NCBI GenBank assembly: GCA_946902985.2
Contig: OX336388.2
Span: forward strand, 288,030,526 to 288,094,525
Length of the DNA stretch: 64,000 nt
Reading direction: 5' to 3'
Source of the DNA: Meconema thalassinum
Taxonomy: Eukaryota; Arthropoda; Insecta; Orthoptera; Tettigoniidae
Of the stretch, positions 1 through 12,006 are shown piece after piece. Below the pieces are notes generated by a model that worked only from the letters and a program-made list of their open reading frames with translations, had not been told where the DNA came from and searched no databases. Made by a program: the position numbers and the translations under genes. How positions within the stretch are numbered: position 1 is the first letter of the stretch; each line of letters opens with the position of its first letter.

Positions 1-69
1 GTCATTTTGCAGAAGCACACCTTTAGGCCATTTTCCTGGCCTTTTAGTTTGAATGGCACGACATAAGTG

Positions 70-886
70 CTTAAGGGGCCTCATACACCGTCGGTTGTCA
101 AAATTTAAGTTCTTTTTTTTAACGTTTAAATGAAGGACAATATCTTTCTCAATATATCTGTTAAGTTTTATAAGGAAGTTCAGCGTTTTGGCAGAGATAT
201 AGCGTATTACTTGAGACCATCCGCCTGTCTGTCAATGGAGTGTTTAATATTTAAAGCTGTTTACACCGTCGGTTGTCATTTTTTTTTTTTTTTAGTTTTA
301 AGTGAAAGACAATACCTATCTCAATATATCTGTTAAGTGTTATAAGCAAATTCAGCGTTTTTGGCAGAGATATAGCGTATTTCGTGAGACCATGCACCTA
401 TCTGTCAATGGAGTGTTTAATATCAAAGCTGTTTACCCGAAAGGTTGCTTTTTTGGTAGGAAAAACACAATATCTCGTGAACTATGTGATGAAACTGGAT
501 GAAACTCGGCAGATACAATCCAAAATATGGTCCGTAGAAGATGAACCTAATTTATGATATTATCTTAAGAAATAATTGAGATATACTTGGAAAAATAAAC
601 CAAAAAACTGTTCATTTTTTGAAAGACAAATTTTATATATTTTTTTAATATACTATTTATAATATAACATTCATGGTGGTTCATCCTCGCTATTTATGCG
701 TTTACTTTACTTGAAAAAATCATTCCATTCAGACTGGTATTTCTTGTTAAATCGTGTTCTTGTGATTCACGGAGTTTAAAATATCACGAATATTATCCTT
801 TCAATATATCACGAAATACTTTATATACTGCTCCTCTCTGTAAATTAGATGAAATTTCCCCCTGACGGTGTATGAGCCCCCTTAAG
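70..886. mobile_element. TIR element (MITE-like), about 0.8 kb
   Basis: The ends at 70-92 and 864-886 are inverted copies of each other, 23 nt long with one mismatch. Each end starts CTTAAGGGG and runs into CTCATACACCGTC. The interior is AT-rich and has no convincing coding frame, so this looks like a non-autonomous DNA transposon. I could not see an obvious target-site duplication outside the ends, so the superfamily is undetermined. Confidence 0.6.
85..445. repeat. Tandem duplication of about 175 bp inside the TIR element
   Basis: Two successive units begin with ACACCGTCGGTTGTC at 85 and 263, and a third partial start lies near 435. Shared blocks include CTCAATATATCTGTTAAG, GGCAGAGATATAGCGTAT and TGTCAATGGAGTGTTTAATAT. 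The short ORFs here are by-products of the repeat. Confidence 0.75.
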
Positions 887-1016
887 GGTTGCCACATATG
901 CTGCACTGTTAATCGTCAATGAGGATGATGCCCTTTTTGTCCCAGATCTCTGTCGCCATTCACTTGCTAACTGATGGCACTTTTAGATAGTTCATTGGAG
1001 GTGGACTGCCCTTATG

Positions 1017-1214
1017 ATTTAATTGTATGTTCGCCGTTTAGCGGATTTTGCAGAACTGGACACAGCTTTCAAGGCAAGGGTACGCAGCACTGTGATAGAA
1101 TTGTTTCAGGAAGGTCTGGAGAGACTGACACAAAAGTGCATAAGGTTACAAGGAGATTATGTTGAGAAGGTGGAGTGCGCTCTTCGTACTACCGCTTGTT
1201 TTTACATTTTATGA
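1017..1214 (+). pseudogene. Possible mariner/SETMAR-type transposase fragment
   Basis: A 63-codon frame ends in a stretch (ELFQEGLERL..., then QGDYVEK) that resembles the family pattern of a GI-x-x-L helix followed by GDYVEK at the end of some mariner-related transposases. No DDE/DDD catalytic motifs, start region or TIRs are visible. The rest of 887-1505 shows nothing else I recognise. The assignment rests on a short motif from memory and is tentative. Confidence 0.3.
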
Positions 1215-1507
1215 TCTTGAATCAGGCAGTTTTAATTTCGCTGAAGAACGCTTCATTATCTATATTTATATCTAACATGTTTTTATTAGAAAAAATTACG
1301 AGCCTTACAGTAGTCGCATATGATGTGTAACATCGGACATTTTATTCGAATAATTCCATATTACTTACTCTCATTTTTTAAAGAATGAACTCATAGTGCT
1401 ACATTGTGCCAGCAAACATGAAGGATTCCTTCGTGTTATTACCATTGGTAAGTTCTCATTACTACAGTATTATTTCTGCAATAACTACTTTTAAACTCCA
1501 GTTTATT

Positions 1508-1509
1508 AC

Positions 1510-1540
<31 letters not shown>

Positions 1541-1543
1541 TTG
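1508..1543. repeat. (TTTA)n microsatellite
   Basis: About nine TTTA units in a row, directly followed by the dispersed repeat at 1544-1645. Confidence 0.95.
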
Positions 1544-1645
1544 ATCGTATGGCTTTTAGTGCCGGGAGTGTCCGAGGACATGTTCGGCTCGGCAGAGGCT
1601 GTAGCTGCTTCAAGCGGACACCACTAGGGTGAGCTACAAGTTCCG
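1544..1645 (+). repeat. Dispersed repeat, inverse copy at 52733-52815
   Basis: The block GTGTCCGAGGACATGTTCGG, then GGCTGTAGCTGCTTC and GGTGAGCTACAAGTTCCG, recurs in reverse complement at 52733-52815. Both copies sit next to an AT-rich microsatellite. This suggests the tail of a SINE or a short LINE piece. I cannot name the family. The stretch 1655-2122 that follows shows nothing recognisable. Confidence 0.6.
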
Positions 1646-2126
1646 TAAAATTCCAGAGACAAATCCTTTCAGCAAATATGATATAATAGTGCTGTATTTT
1701 GGCCAAGAGTACAGTACATCGAGTCCTTAAATTAAGTAAGAACACAGCAAAAGTAGTAAGATTTAATAAATCATAATTGTTTTCAGCAAATATGATTTAA
1801 TGAATATTTTCTCACCGAATAGCGACAGTTTGAAGATGATTTATTGTAGGAATATCTGTAATGGGGCCTCCAAACCTTGAAGTAAACGGTATGCGATTTA
1901 CATTCCACATAGCCACATGGCCGACAGTATGTCGTTATACCAATCTCCGCCACCGCGCGCGCTCATTGTTTCCGTTGCAATTCCGTCCCACTACCGTCCC
2001 TTTTTTTACAAAATCACACCCTCACAAAAATATCCAGCAACCGAGCAGAAAGATGTTGCACATCAAAAACACGAACTTAGAGACAAGAAAATAACCATGT
2101 CTTGGAAATGACCTTCATAGCCAGAC

Positions 2127-2646
2127 GGCTTCGGTGGCGTAGTCGGTAGCATGCTGAGCTTCTATGCCCAAGATAGCGGGTTCAAACCCGGCCGAAGCCG
2201 TCGGATTTTTTAAGAGCGTTAAAAATCCCTCAGTATGCCTTCCTTCGGAGGGGAAGTAAAGCCGGCGGTCCCATGTCATAGATTTATGGCATGTTAAAGA
2301 ACCTTCCACTAATTGCACCTATGTGAAGCTAAATTGGATAGGTTAAGAATGTAAACAACGCTCTTTTGTTTCTATGTTCGTTGCCAAGAGCCGACTGCGG
2401 TGGCGTCTAGGAGCTAAGTTCTGAACTTGGCCTAGTAGTCGTTGACGGTGGCGCTTGGTGGCAAAAGTAGGAACTATTTGAAAAATTCTAAGTTCCAGAA
2501 CTTAAATTTACAAAAAACAGAAAACACACACTAATACAGTCGTCACAATTAACACCGGTTATCAGACAAATTCTACACACACCCAAAGTACACGGGGCTA
2601 CATGACCGCGTTGTCGCAGCCCCCAAACTTAAGAACCTACCAACCA
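2127..2646 (+). mobile_element. tRNA-derived SINE, family S2
   Basis: The head (2127-2199) still resembles a tRNA. The acceptor-like arms GGCTTCGG (2127) and CCGAAGCC (2192) are complementary, with an A-box-like TGGCGTAGTCGG and a B-box-like GGTTCAAACCC, as expected for an internal RNA polymerase III promoter. A tRNA-unrelated body follows, then a conserved tail at 2527-2646 containing CGGGGCTACATGACCGCG. Other copies in the window: 33159-33575 (minus), 36511-37655 (plus, split by a LINE) and 52403-52730 (plus). The tail alone occurs at 34533-34632. Head and tail travel together in at least three copies, so I treat them as one element. Confidence 0.8.
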
Positions 2647-2960
2647 ACCTTTATAGCCAACTTTTGAGAAATGTACCTTCAGTCAATAATAGCATTATTA
2701 TTGATTCAAAGAAACGGTTTATGTCACATTATGACCCCCATGAATGTATAATGAATATTGAAGTTGGAAGTCAGTGAAATTAATGGCAATTTAGAGATAA
2801 AACAATACTTTCCTTAGTGCTGTTTAGAGAAGTATAGTTGTTAAACAAGTAAACATTACATTTTGTATAATGGAGATGAGATTCAGTAATATTTCTGTAT
2901 ATGTTTTCTGTATAAATTATTTCAAAATAATAAAGCAGATCTGTTACAAAACTTGTTCAA
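2647..2960. other. AT-rich spacer, nothing recognised
   Basis: No ORF, RNA gene or repeat that I can support. Confidence 0.5.
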
Positions 2961-3711
2961 ATATTGTGTATATTTTTGATATGGATATTATTTCGTACAG
3001 TTTTGTTGCTGGGGAATTTCTTATTTAACAAGCAGTTCCGTGAAGAATAGAAGCCTATTTTCATATATCCTATTTATCTTAATTGCAACTATCATCATGC
3101 ACATTTCTGTTTAAATCGTAGATATCGAGAACCGTCTAAATATTTCGGATGGTCGCCACATTGGATTTTTATATATAGGCCATAGAGTTATGAACTATAC
3201 TATTAGATGAAGATTATTGTGTAGGTGATTTACTCAAACATCAATCGCATGATTTGAACACAAGAAATAAAAACTTAATTTTAAAATTTCACACAGCTGC
3301 CATATTGAGGTTATGTTGACAATTGAACTAAATTAGATGTCAGTACATTGCAATTAGTATAGTCATTTGCTGTACTATGTTTCACTGCATTCGTATGATC
3401 AAATTGTGAGAAAGGTCTATTTAAGTGCTTCAAATTCGCTTGGACGCCATGTTCGCTTTGTAGTCAACAGGTTTCTCCGAGTCACATAGTTGAATATTTA
3501 GCAGTGCCCTTTATCACCATACAAACTTTCAGGGTGATATGAGTAATAGTTTCGGAGATATTGAATACCGTGAAATATTTCGCACAGCCGCCATTTTGGA
3601 TTGGTAAAAAGTAATAAAATCTGAAGGGCACCGTCGAGGTCGGCTGAAATAGTAATATAATCTTACAGAGTTTCTTTGAAATCGTTCCAGCCGTTTAGAA
3701 GTTATTTGGGG
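2961..3711 (+). repeat. Dispersed repeat R4, plus orientation
   Basis: Contains degenerate internal units, each with a GAAATATTTCGCACAGCCGC-type block and GGTGATAT...TAGTTTCGGAGATAT. It ends in CCGTTTAGAAGTTATT immediately before the AC-rich array. The same units run in reverse complement at 31551-32640. The order unit array, then a CGGCTGGA-like motif, then a microsatellite is shared with the hairpin-ended elements at 4483-5857 and 53948-55375, so these are probably related. Confidence 0.6.
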
Positions 3712-4205
3712 ACACACAAACACAGACGCACACACGTACAAACTCAACATACACAAGACACAATACACAACAACACACACAAGACACAATACACAACAAC
3801 ACACACCACACACGGCACAATTTACAACATCACACACAACACACACAACACACACAACACAACAACACACACAAGACACAATACACAACAACACACACAC
3901 ACTACACAAGGCACAATTTACAACATCACACACAACACACACAAGACACAATACACAACAACACACACTACACAGGGCACAATTTACAACATCACACACA
4001 ACACACATGAGACACAATACACAACATCACACTCACCACACAATACACAACAAACAACACATCACACACAACACACACAAGACACAAGACACAACAACAC
4101 ACTCACCACACAAGACACAATACACAACACACAACAACACACAACATAATCAACACAAAACACAAAACACACACAACACACACAACTCACAAAAAACACA
4201 CAAAT
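3712..4205. repeat. AC-rich minisatellite, about 490 bp
   Basis: Degenerate higher-order array of ACACAAC, AAGACACAATAC and GGCACAATTTACAACATC blocks. It gives long open frames on both strands (Thr/His/Asn-rich one way, Cys/Val/Leu-rich the other) purely because the repeat lacks stops. I do not regard these as genes. Confidence 0.9.
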
Positions 4206-4482
4206 CGTAACATGCAGCGAGGGTAGTAGGTCATTGTTAATTCATTTTGGAGGCTCGGGATATCATGCCCATCAGCCCTGTGTGTATTGAACTTGTCTGA
4301 TAACTTGTGTTGTTGTAGTAATGTGTGTGGATGTGGGATAGGTGGCGCGGGATGCTAATTAAGGTGCTTTAGCCTGGAGGAAGTAGCCACGCTCAGGATA
4401 AACGCTATCGACCCTCCGATCTTCGTACTTGTTTCACAGCTACTGTACAGGTTGAGGTCTTTGAATAGACCAATAGAAAAAC
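4206..4482. other. Spacer with a degenerate S2-tail-like piece
   Basis: Around 4285-4340 the sequence TTGTCTGATAACTTGTGTT is reminiscent of the reversed S2 SINE tail. Otherwise unremarkable. Confidence 0.3.
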
Positions 4483-5857
4483 AAGACATTCCGTGACGAA
4501 CTAAAGAGCCTACTTTTTTTAAATTTATGAATTATGCCAATGATTAATCTATATGGATCTATCTAGAATAATTATTAAATTAAGTTGGTAATATCGAAAT
4601 TTCTAATTAGTTCGAAATACTGTATACCTGACATAATGTAGCCTAATAGGGAACTACAGTTGGCAGCCCTGGTGACTGAATATATTCTTAGTTCCATCTC
4701 TTAAGGTACAGAATGCAAAATTTGGTTGAAATCAAATAGTTAGCAGGGACGTTACATGCAGTTAAACATTGGATCTAACACCGCGCGTAAAATCATGTTG
4801 GCAACAATGACATACATGTATTGGTCAGAAATAATCTGAAATAATATGATCTATTGTTATGCCAATTTTGAATGAAATCCATTAGTTAGTATAGAAGTTA
4901 CATGCATTTTAAAATTGGACCTATCAGCAAGCTTAGAGTTATGTTGGCAGCACTGGCGAAGGCCTATATTAGTTACTCCAAATTAATCTAGAATGCCAGG
5001 TACTATACGTGTGCAAAGTTTAAAGCTATTGGCTTGCATATTTTCTGATATATTGATATTAGGGTAACAAAAATAGAGACAGTATTTATTAACAGTTGGC
5101 ATCCCTGCTTACTCTTAAGAATCAGCATAGTCAAATCTGTTATGGTACACATAGCACACACGAAATTTGGTTGAAATCCAAATGATAGTATAGAAGTTAC
5201 ATGTATTTAAAGTTGGACCTCACAGCATGCTTAGAATCATGTCGGTAGCACTGACGTATATAAGTTACTCCAAATTAATATAGAATGTCAGGTACTATAC
5301 GTGTGCACAGTTTAAAGCTGTCGGATTGGATACATTCTGATATATGGGTATTTGGATAAAACAAATTGAGAGCATTTATTCATAGTTGGCTGCCCTGGTG
5401 GCTCTTAAGAATACGCTCAGTCATATCTGTTTATGTACACATAGCACATACGAAATTTGGTTGAATTCCAATTGATAGTGTACTGTAGAAGTTACATGCA
5501 TTAAAAATTGGACCTATAAGCTGGCTTATAATCATTTTGGCAACGGTGCCATATAAGGCCTCCTGGAAGTTAAACTGCAATATTATTATCTATACGTGTG
5601 CATATTTTGAAATAGCTCCCATTCTTACCTTCCAAGATATCCAACATGGAGCTCAAATTTCAATTGCGATTTTTCAGCAGTTTTTCAAATATGGCCTTGA
5701 GATATTCAGGTATAGGACACACACACACACACACAAGCCAGACAGACAGACAGACAGACAGAAGGTCAGACAGACAGAAGGACAGACAGACACGCATTTG
5801 CCCGATCTCATAAGTCTACTTTTTCCTCATTTTTGCAAAATGTGAAAAGTAGGCTAA
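4483..5857 (+). mobile_element. Hairpin-ended repeat element, copy 1
   Basis: About 1.37 kb, matched in reverse complement over its whole length by 53948-55375. Shared sequence starts near ACAAGA..TTCCGTGACGAAC and ends at AAAGTAGGCTAA. Both ends carry an AGCCTACTTTT block in opposite orientation. The interior (about 4650-5540) is a set of three to four degenerate units of about 300 bp. Each has a phrase like GAAATTTGGTTGAA(A/T)TCCAA, then AGAAGTTACATGCATT, then AGTTGGC(A/T)GCCCTGGTG. Next to the right end are an AC/CAGA microsatellite and GATCTCATAAGTCTACTTTTT, which can fold back on the terminal block. I see no coding region. The superfamily is unknown to me. Confidence 0.7.
5718..5790. repeat. 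(AC)n(CAGA)n microsatellite
   Basis: AC dinucleotides followed by CAGA tetranucleotides with AAGG interruptions, inside the hairpin-ended element. The reverse-complement copy of the element carries the matching (TGTC)n(TG)n at 54010-54068. Confidence 0.95.
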
Positions 5858-5884
5858 ATAATGTTTTCTCGTGTAAAAGAAATC

Positions 5885-6880
5885 ATACTTGGATTGGAAT
5901 GAAGTACAGGGATAGGAGAGTACTCTAAAATCTATACAGAAACCAGACAGCAGTCATTCGAGCTGAAGGACATGAGAGATAATCTGGTATTCAGAAATGT
6001 GTAAGACGAGGCTGCAACTTATCACCCATACTTTTCAATCTTTACATTGAACAAGCAATTAAGGAAATTGGACAAAAAATTAAAGTGGGAGTGAATATTC
6101 AAGGAAAAATAATTTCAACTCTGAGATTTGCGGATGACATCGTCATCATGGCCGACACGCCAGAGGATTTGAATCAGTTTTTGAATAGTATGGACTCCGT
6201 CTTGAGGAAAGAATCCATGATGAAAATTAATAAATGTAAAACAAAATATTAGAATACAGTCGAAATAAATCAGAAACCTCTATGGAGATCAAATTGGCAG
6301 CTGAAAAACTAATGGAAGTAGGAGAGTTCTGTTACTTAGGAAGTAAAATAACCAGTGGTGGACGAAGCAAGGAGGATATAAAAAGTAGGTTGGATCAGGT
6401 AAGGAAAGCATTTCTACCGAAAAGGAATCTGTTGTCATGGAATATAGTTTTAGGTATTAGAAAGTTATTTTTAAAAGCCTTTGTCTGGAGCGCGGCGCTC
6501 TATGGAAGTGAAACTTGGACTATTGGTGCCGCAGAAAGGAGGAAAATTGAAACGTTTGAAATGTGGTGTTACAGGAGAATGATGAAGATCAGATGGGTAG
6601 ATAGGGTGACAAATGAGGAGGTATTAAGACAAGTGGGAGAGGAGAGCTGTTTCAGGGGACTGCTAATGAAGAGAAGAGATAGGTTGGTAGGACACATGCT
6701 AAGACACCCAGGAATAGCAGGCTTAGTTATGGAAGTTTCGAAGCCGAGAACTGTAGGGGTAGACCAAGGTTACAATATGTTTAAGAGATTGCCTCGTATG
6801 TAGGGTGTGGGGTAGCTATGTAGAGATGAAACGATTAGCTCAGTACAGGGAGGTATGGAGAAAAGTCAAAAGACTGAAGA
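5885..6880 (+). pseudogene. LINE family A fragment, RT and C-terminal part
   Basis: A 5'-truncated copy of the RTE-like LINE whose long ORF lies at 61713-63974. It begins in the RT just after catalytic motif A. It keeps a motif-B-like block and a LRFADDIVIM motif (RT catalytic Asp pair, near 6120), then runs through the C-terminal region (6282-6803, with GSETWTIGAAERR). There is at least one frame change between 6240 and 6290, and the frame is lost near 6770. The 3' end at about 6880 carries the family tail GACTGAAGACTCAAACA. It abuts the hairpin-ended element on its left. Not functional. Confidence 0.85.
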
Positions 6881-9715
6881 CTCAAACACAACCCACTTGG
6901 ATAAAGACTTTAGTGTGACAAAGGAAATGGTTTTAAAAGTTTGGTATCCTTTCTTAGGTAATGTGTGTACAAATCCTCGATGTTCTACTGTTCTATAAGA
7001 CGGAGTCCTGAACTTGGAAATATACCATAGTAATGACTAAATCCCACAAGTTTAGCTTTTAGCGTTAAAGTTCTTGCATGTCTCCTCCACGGCTGTCTTG
7101 TGTTCTGCGGCTAATGTCTCGGAGAGTACAGTCCCATAATTGCATTGTTGTGTATAGATCCTACTCTCCTGGGTCATTTGTTAGCCTACTTTCAAATTTT
7201 TAAAAGAATGGAAGTGCAGTCATAATATATACACTGCACTGGTGGGGTTTACGTACTGTACATACATCCGCTCCCGCCCTTATCAATTCACAAACTACAA
7301 AATAGAGTTTAAGGGAAGTCGTAGGGTAAAAATGGTTTAACTTTGACATTTTCACTTTTTTACACATTAATAATATATGATTCATTCTGATTAATTTGGT
7401 GTGTGTTTTATTATAAAAGTCCAATATTGACTATTTTTATTATATCACTGTAATGGTAAGTTTTCTTTAAAATATCTTGCAAGGTTTTATAAACAGCATA
7501 TCTCAAAAACTCTTTGTTTATAAGGCTGTGGTTTAGCTTATATTTCAAAGGAAATCATCAGTTGGCTATTCTGTCGAGAAGAGTGTCAGTGGTCGATGGT
7601 CCCCCGACATCCCTGTCTAACGGGCACAATACACTAATTCAGTTCCTACTACAGCAACTAAGTACATTCACCCAAACCAAGTGTAATGGATCTGATGATG
7701 ATCGCTTGACGAAACTGGCCATCCAAGTGTATTTATTAATTTATTTATTAACATCATGTAATTTAATTCACAATAAATATTAACATATTAACTAGTCATA
7801 TTGGAATCAGTTTTGAGTGACACAGTTAATTGTAGACTAATACTGTATTTGTGGGGGGAAAGTGAAACTGTGTGACAATGCATCGAAACGAAATGGCCTT
7901 TCTTTAAAATCAATTTTCTCAAAATTACTTTTTTCAAAATAAAAGCCCCGTTTTCTCAGGACCTACTGGTGCTATCTCCATAATCATTTTGCCATACAAT
8001 GTATATATATACTGTGGATCCTCAAAGAGTCAATATGTTCAAGTAGATAGTAAAAAAAAAACTCAAAATATGTAATGTAAAAATTATAGTTTCAAGGAAA
8101 AAAAATATTAAAAAATTCTATTGAAGTTTTCCATATGAATGAGTACACTGAGGAAGAACCAATTAACAGTCTGTAAAAAAAATCATATATCTAATAGATG
8201 CTGAGAAAATGGGGCAAATATATTGTCATTTTAACATTGGCAATTTCTCAATTTCATGGAGAGGTCGTCCTGGCAGAGCACCTCGAGGCCCAATTGTTAT
8301 ATTGTTGGCTCATGAACATTGCACCGGTCGTTTTTAGTGTAGCGTGAGGTGATACCTTCATTATACACTCAGAGCGTAGATGTTAGATGGCAGCGGAAAC
8401 GACTAGGAAGTTTAAAAAGCTAGGCCAAAGAGGTATGGAGGCCGTACTCCGAAAGTGAGTAAACCGACCAGATTCCCATGGTTGCTCATATTACCTCATG
8501 GTACAGCGCCCAAATCCCGCATAGCTATCACCTGTATCCGCTGAGATGGAAAAGGATTGTAGGGATGTCGATACCCAGCCAGATAAATCAACACTACTAG
8601 GAAATTCTCGACGCATACCGATCATGCAACAAAACTACATATTTACTAGAAATAAAATATCCATAACAAGATGGTAGGACAAGAATCTCGGATCTCGAGG
8701 GTGAACGCTGAAATTGAGATAAAGTGAATTCTAGTAACTAACCGGTAGTATTATCGCACGTCGATTGCGAAATGAAGAGTAAATCAGTTTCTATAAAAAC
8801 AAACAGGCAAGCAAAAAAAAAAAATGCCTGGAATTTATTATCTAGGTATTTACATAACAAAAACTTCCTAATACCTATAAAAATAAATTTAAATTCAAAA
8901 TAAAATGTTTCACACGTCCTATCTGTAAATATAATTTCAACAAAGTATTCACTGCACAAATGCAATTATTAAGAAATGATAATTAAATGTTTAAACTTTT
9001 TAGTCATCCTGTGACTCGATCTCCTGAATCAGTCTGATCATCATTAGCTGTTCATCGAATAAAAAGTAATTAACGATACAAAACCCTAAATTATTCACTT
9101 ATTTACGTGAAAACGTGAATATAAAAGAATAATTAAATATATTAATTATGATAGTTGAAATATATACATAAGTTATAATAATCCGTGTCCAGCATGGTAT
9201 TAAAATACTATTTACAAGATCTCTCGCGATCTAACAGTATTATTTCGCTCCTGTTTTCATTAACAGTCCTTCAAACATTTGTTCAAACAACAATGTAATT
9301 TATAGATATTCTCGGGTATCTTGATACAAAAAACAAAGCTTTAGTATCGAACAATTAAGATAAATATAGCTTTTACAATGTCGATTCAATGAATAAAAAT
9401 ACAATAAATTTAAAGAACGATGCGAAACTACTAAAATACGCTAATACTCATCGTGGATTTCAAATAATACTCTCTGACATAATACAACATAAATATAAAC
9501 CTCGGTGTCAGTAACTTTTTACACATACTGTATCGATTCTTTGCTCCACATGGCAATACATTCATTATTCTCGTAATAAGGTGAACAATCTCTTTTACAG
9601 CGTCTGCTACGCTTCCATAATAGACATACTTCTTTCCTTTCCTTCTTACCAACAATCTCCATAATAAAAGACTTAGTACAACACACTTTCGGAAGGTAAA
9701 TAAATGCGGGCAACA
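6881..9715. other. AT-rich region, no assignable feature
   Basis: Only short ORFs without recognisable domains. Around 8270-8600 the base composition is less AT-rich and looks like old repeat sequence. I could not match it to anything else in the window. Confidence 0.5.
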
Positions 9716-10538
9716 TCCACACCTTATTACGTACAGCAATCCTCTGCGCTGAAAATGAAGATTGCGGAAAAATCAATGATCAGATCGTTCAGAACTTATT
9801 TACCGCCGAAAGCAAAACCTACCTCAGCTTGGATTCAGTTCAAACACAGGATCCACTAGATGTTCAAATATATCCGACCGAGTTCCTAAACAGCATTGGC
9901 CCCTCAGGACTGCCTCCACACAAATTGATTCTTAAGATTAATACCATAATTATGCTCATAAGAAACCTCAACTCCAAACGCGTATTAGTAAACGTATTAC
10001 GTCTAATCGTCACACAGTTGAATGATCACAATATTATCGCAAAACCAGTAGGTTCCAATGAATTAGTTATAATTCCTCGAAAGTAATTGACGCCATCCGA
10101 TCCAACTATACCATTCAAACTATGTAGAAAACGGTCCCCTGTAATGATTGCCTTCGCAATGACAATAAAGAAGGCCCAGGGTCAAACTTTAGATCAAGCA
10201 GGCATTTACCTACCAAATCCAGTATTCTCACACGGACAATTATATGTCGCTTTCTCTAGGGTTCAATTCTTTGCAAGTGTAAAAATTGCTATAGAAGAAA
10301 CTCCCGAGCAAACAATAACCGATGAATTCGTTGTGACATCGAATATTGTCTACAAAGAGGTGCTGTGACAAGTACAAAACACTGTTATACATATATCTTT
10401 GTGTTCTTCTTATGTACATATGCCGTTTAACAACAATAAATACATTTCTTCAATATTTAAAACTTCCTTCTCCCACATTCGCCCCTACTACCCCATAAAC
10501 CGACATTCACGTGGCGAAAGCTCGCACGGGCGCACTAG
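9716..10538 (+). pseudogene. Helitron 3' part: Pif1-like helicase remnant and 3' terminus
   Basis: Two consecutive frames (9829-10086 and 10087-10368) separated by one stop codon match the C-terminal helicase domain of Helitron Rep/Hel proteins. The first has the PTEFLNSI...GLPPHKL...IIMLIRNLN pattern. The second has AFAMTIKKAQGQTLD...GIYLP...HGQLYVAFSR, helicase motifs V-VI. The same frame appears to extend upstream to about 9716. About 150 bp downstream is a typical Helitron end: a short hairpin (GTGGCGA-aagc-TCGCAC, 10511-10526) followed by CTAG at 10535-10538 and a T. The Rep nuclease and 5' end are missing, so this is a dead fragment. Confidence 0.85.
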
Positions 10539-10659
10539 TATATATTATTTCAGTAGTATAGAACCCTCCTGCGGCGCTCAAAAGCGACCAATCGTGACAA
10601 ATGAGCATTCAAATGGAAGAGAATGGACTTTAGCAGTGACGAATTGCACTCTAATTTCA

Positions 10660-11163
10660 TAATAGTACATTATGCAATGAGCCTATAATGGCAATAATTA
10701 AGACAACGGGTATGTTTATAAAACGAGCGAAAGCGAGATTTATAATTTCCATACGAGTGTCTTAATTACCATTGTAGGCGAGTTGCATACGACTGTTTAT
10801 GTTCGACGATAATTAAAATTTTATTATATATTTTAACATAAATATTCATAAATATCTGTGGGATTCAGTTAATTCAGTTAGTGAACAGGGCGCGCTGCCT
10901 TTGCTGACTGAAGAGAGCGCATGCGTGGGTCAAGGCACTCCAAAAGCAGAGACCATTCACTTTGCTTGCCAACACAGAAATATGTTGGATTTTGAGTGCA
11001 TGCGCGAAGGTATCCTTACCTAATTGGTCACACAACTGTTTCTTGAGCTCTGATTGGTGGGAGAAACTGTTTCATAATGAAAAATAGTGTTATAATGACT
11101 ATCATTATGATACAGTTTTCTGACACATAATGTTTACATTTCGACATCGTCGAACATTAATAT
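10660..11163 (-). mobile_element. Fold-back repeat family F, copy 1 (short form)
   Basis: One of four copies (others 12431-13036, 38228-38702, 48505-49352). The end at 10660-10790 is a long imperfect palindrome: GCAATGAGCCTATAATGGC...TTAAGACA on one side and TGTCTTAATTACCAT...GGCGAGTTGCAT on the other. The opposite end has TTTCGACATCGTCGAA, a small palindrome. The core contains CTGATTGGTGGGAGAAACTG and a CATGCGCGAAGG block. No ORF. Confidence 0.8.
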
Positions 11164-11572
11164 CTATAATTTCTAAAAAAAAAAAAGACTTTTAAAAAAG
11201 TGTACAAAGTGTGCGATTTGCAAATACTGTTGCTGTAGGAAATACGCTCCATAATTGCTGTCCACTTGACATTTTGGCCGCTGTGACGCCTGTTTCATGC
11301 CATTTTAATATTCTGAGGTCTATCCTTTATCATTTTGCATCGATTTCAGAAACAGTAAATCAAAGGAATGAGTACATAAATATCGAATAACCGGTGAGTG
11401 TTATGATGATCCAATTTTCAGTGATTGCCTTCTTAAGTTAAGGAACGTAGAACTTGGAATTCTAACTGAAATGTAAATAGTGTTCCATAATCATTTGGTT
11501 GAAATAAAAACATAACCTTTCTCCTTAAGTCTCTCATTATAAACCTATTGGGGAAAGTGTGGTCAATGAACA

Positions 11573-11599
11573 GCGAGATTTCTCGCACGGGGCCGCTAG
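11573..11599 (+). mobile_element. Helitron-type 3' terminus
   Basis: Perfect 6-bp hairpin GCGAGA-TT-TCTCGC (11573-11586), then ACGGGGCCG, then CTAG (11596-11599) followed by T. This matches the Helitron 3' end rule (hairpin about 10 nt before CTRR, insertion between A and T). The 5' boundary is not identifiable. The element probably lies between 11164 and here, or was itself invaded by repeat F. Confidence 0.65.
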
Positions 11600-11600
11600 T

Positions 11601-12006
11601 CCACCATTATTTTAGTATTCCATTCTGGAAGTGATCTCAGTAAATGGTCGATTGTTTTTTATGGACGCTCTTCTCTATATAGTGTGTGTCTTACGATCTA
11701 GAGTAGAGAATCCAGTGGATACTTCTGATATTCAAAACTTCTCCGCAGAATATTATCTGGTCAGGGTAATATCATCTCCATTGCTTTGATCTATCCCATA
11801 CTTCCACATTGCCACACAGCCCGCGGTGTATTTTGGCGATTGTCTTTTACGAACTCTCTGTGTGTCACGTTTCTCAATATACAGTAGTGTGGGTGGCTTA
11901 CGCTCTGCAATGCGTGGATCCAGTCGATGGTTCAGGAGCTGGCAATATCGTGCTGGTTTCTTATCACTATGGGGACGATCTTGGTAAATAATAATAACAA
12001 TAATAG
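11601..12006. other. Spacer ending in an (AAT)n-like tract
   Basis: No feature recognised apart from an AATAATAATAACAATAATA tract at about 11987-12006, against which the LINE B fragment begins. Confidence 0.4.

Noticed and set aside
3529..4210. Long ORFs on both strands (Thr/His/Asn-rich and Cys/Val/Leu-rich)
   Set aside because: They are readings of the AC-rich minisatellite; composition and two-strand openness show no coding constraint.
7200..9776. Several 70-100-codon ORFs as host genes
   Set aside because: No domain, no splice-supported structure, AT-rich composition and overlapping frames.
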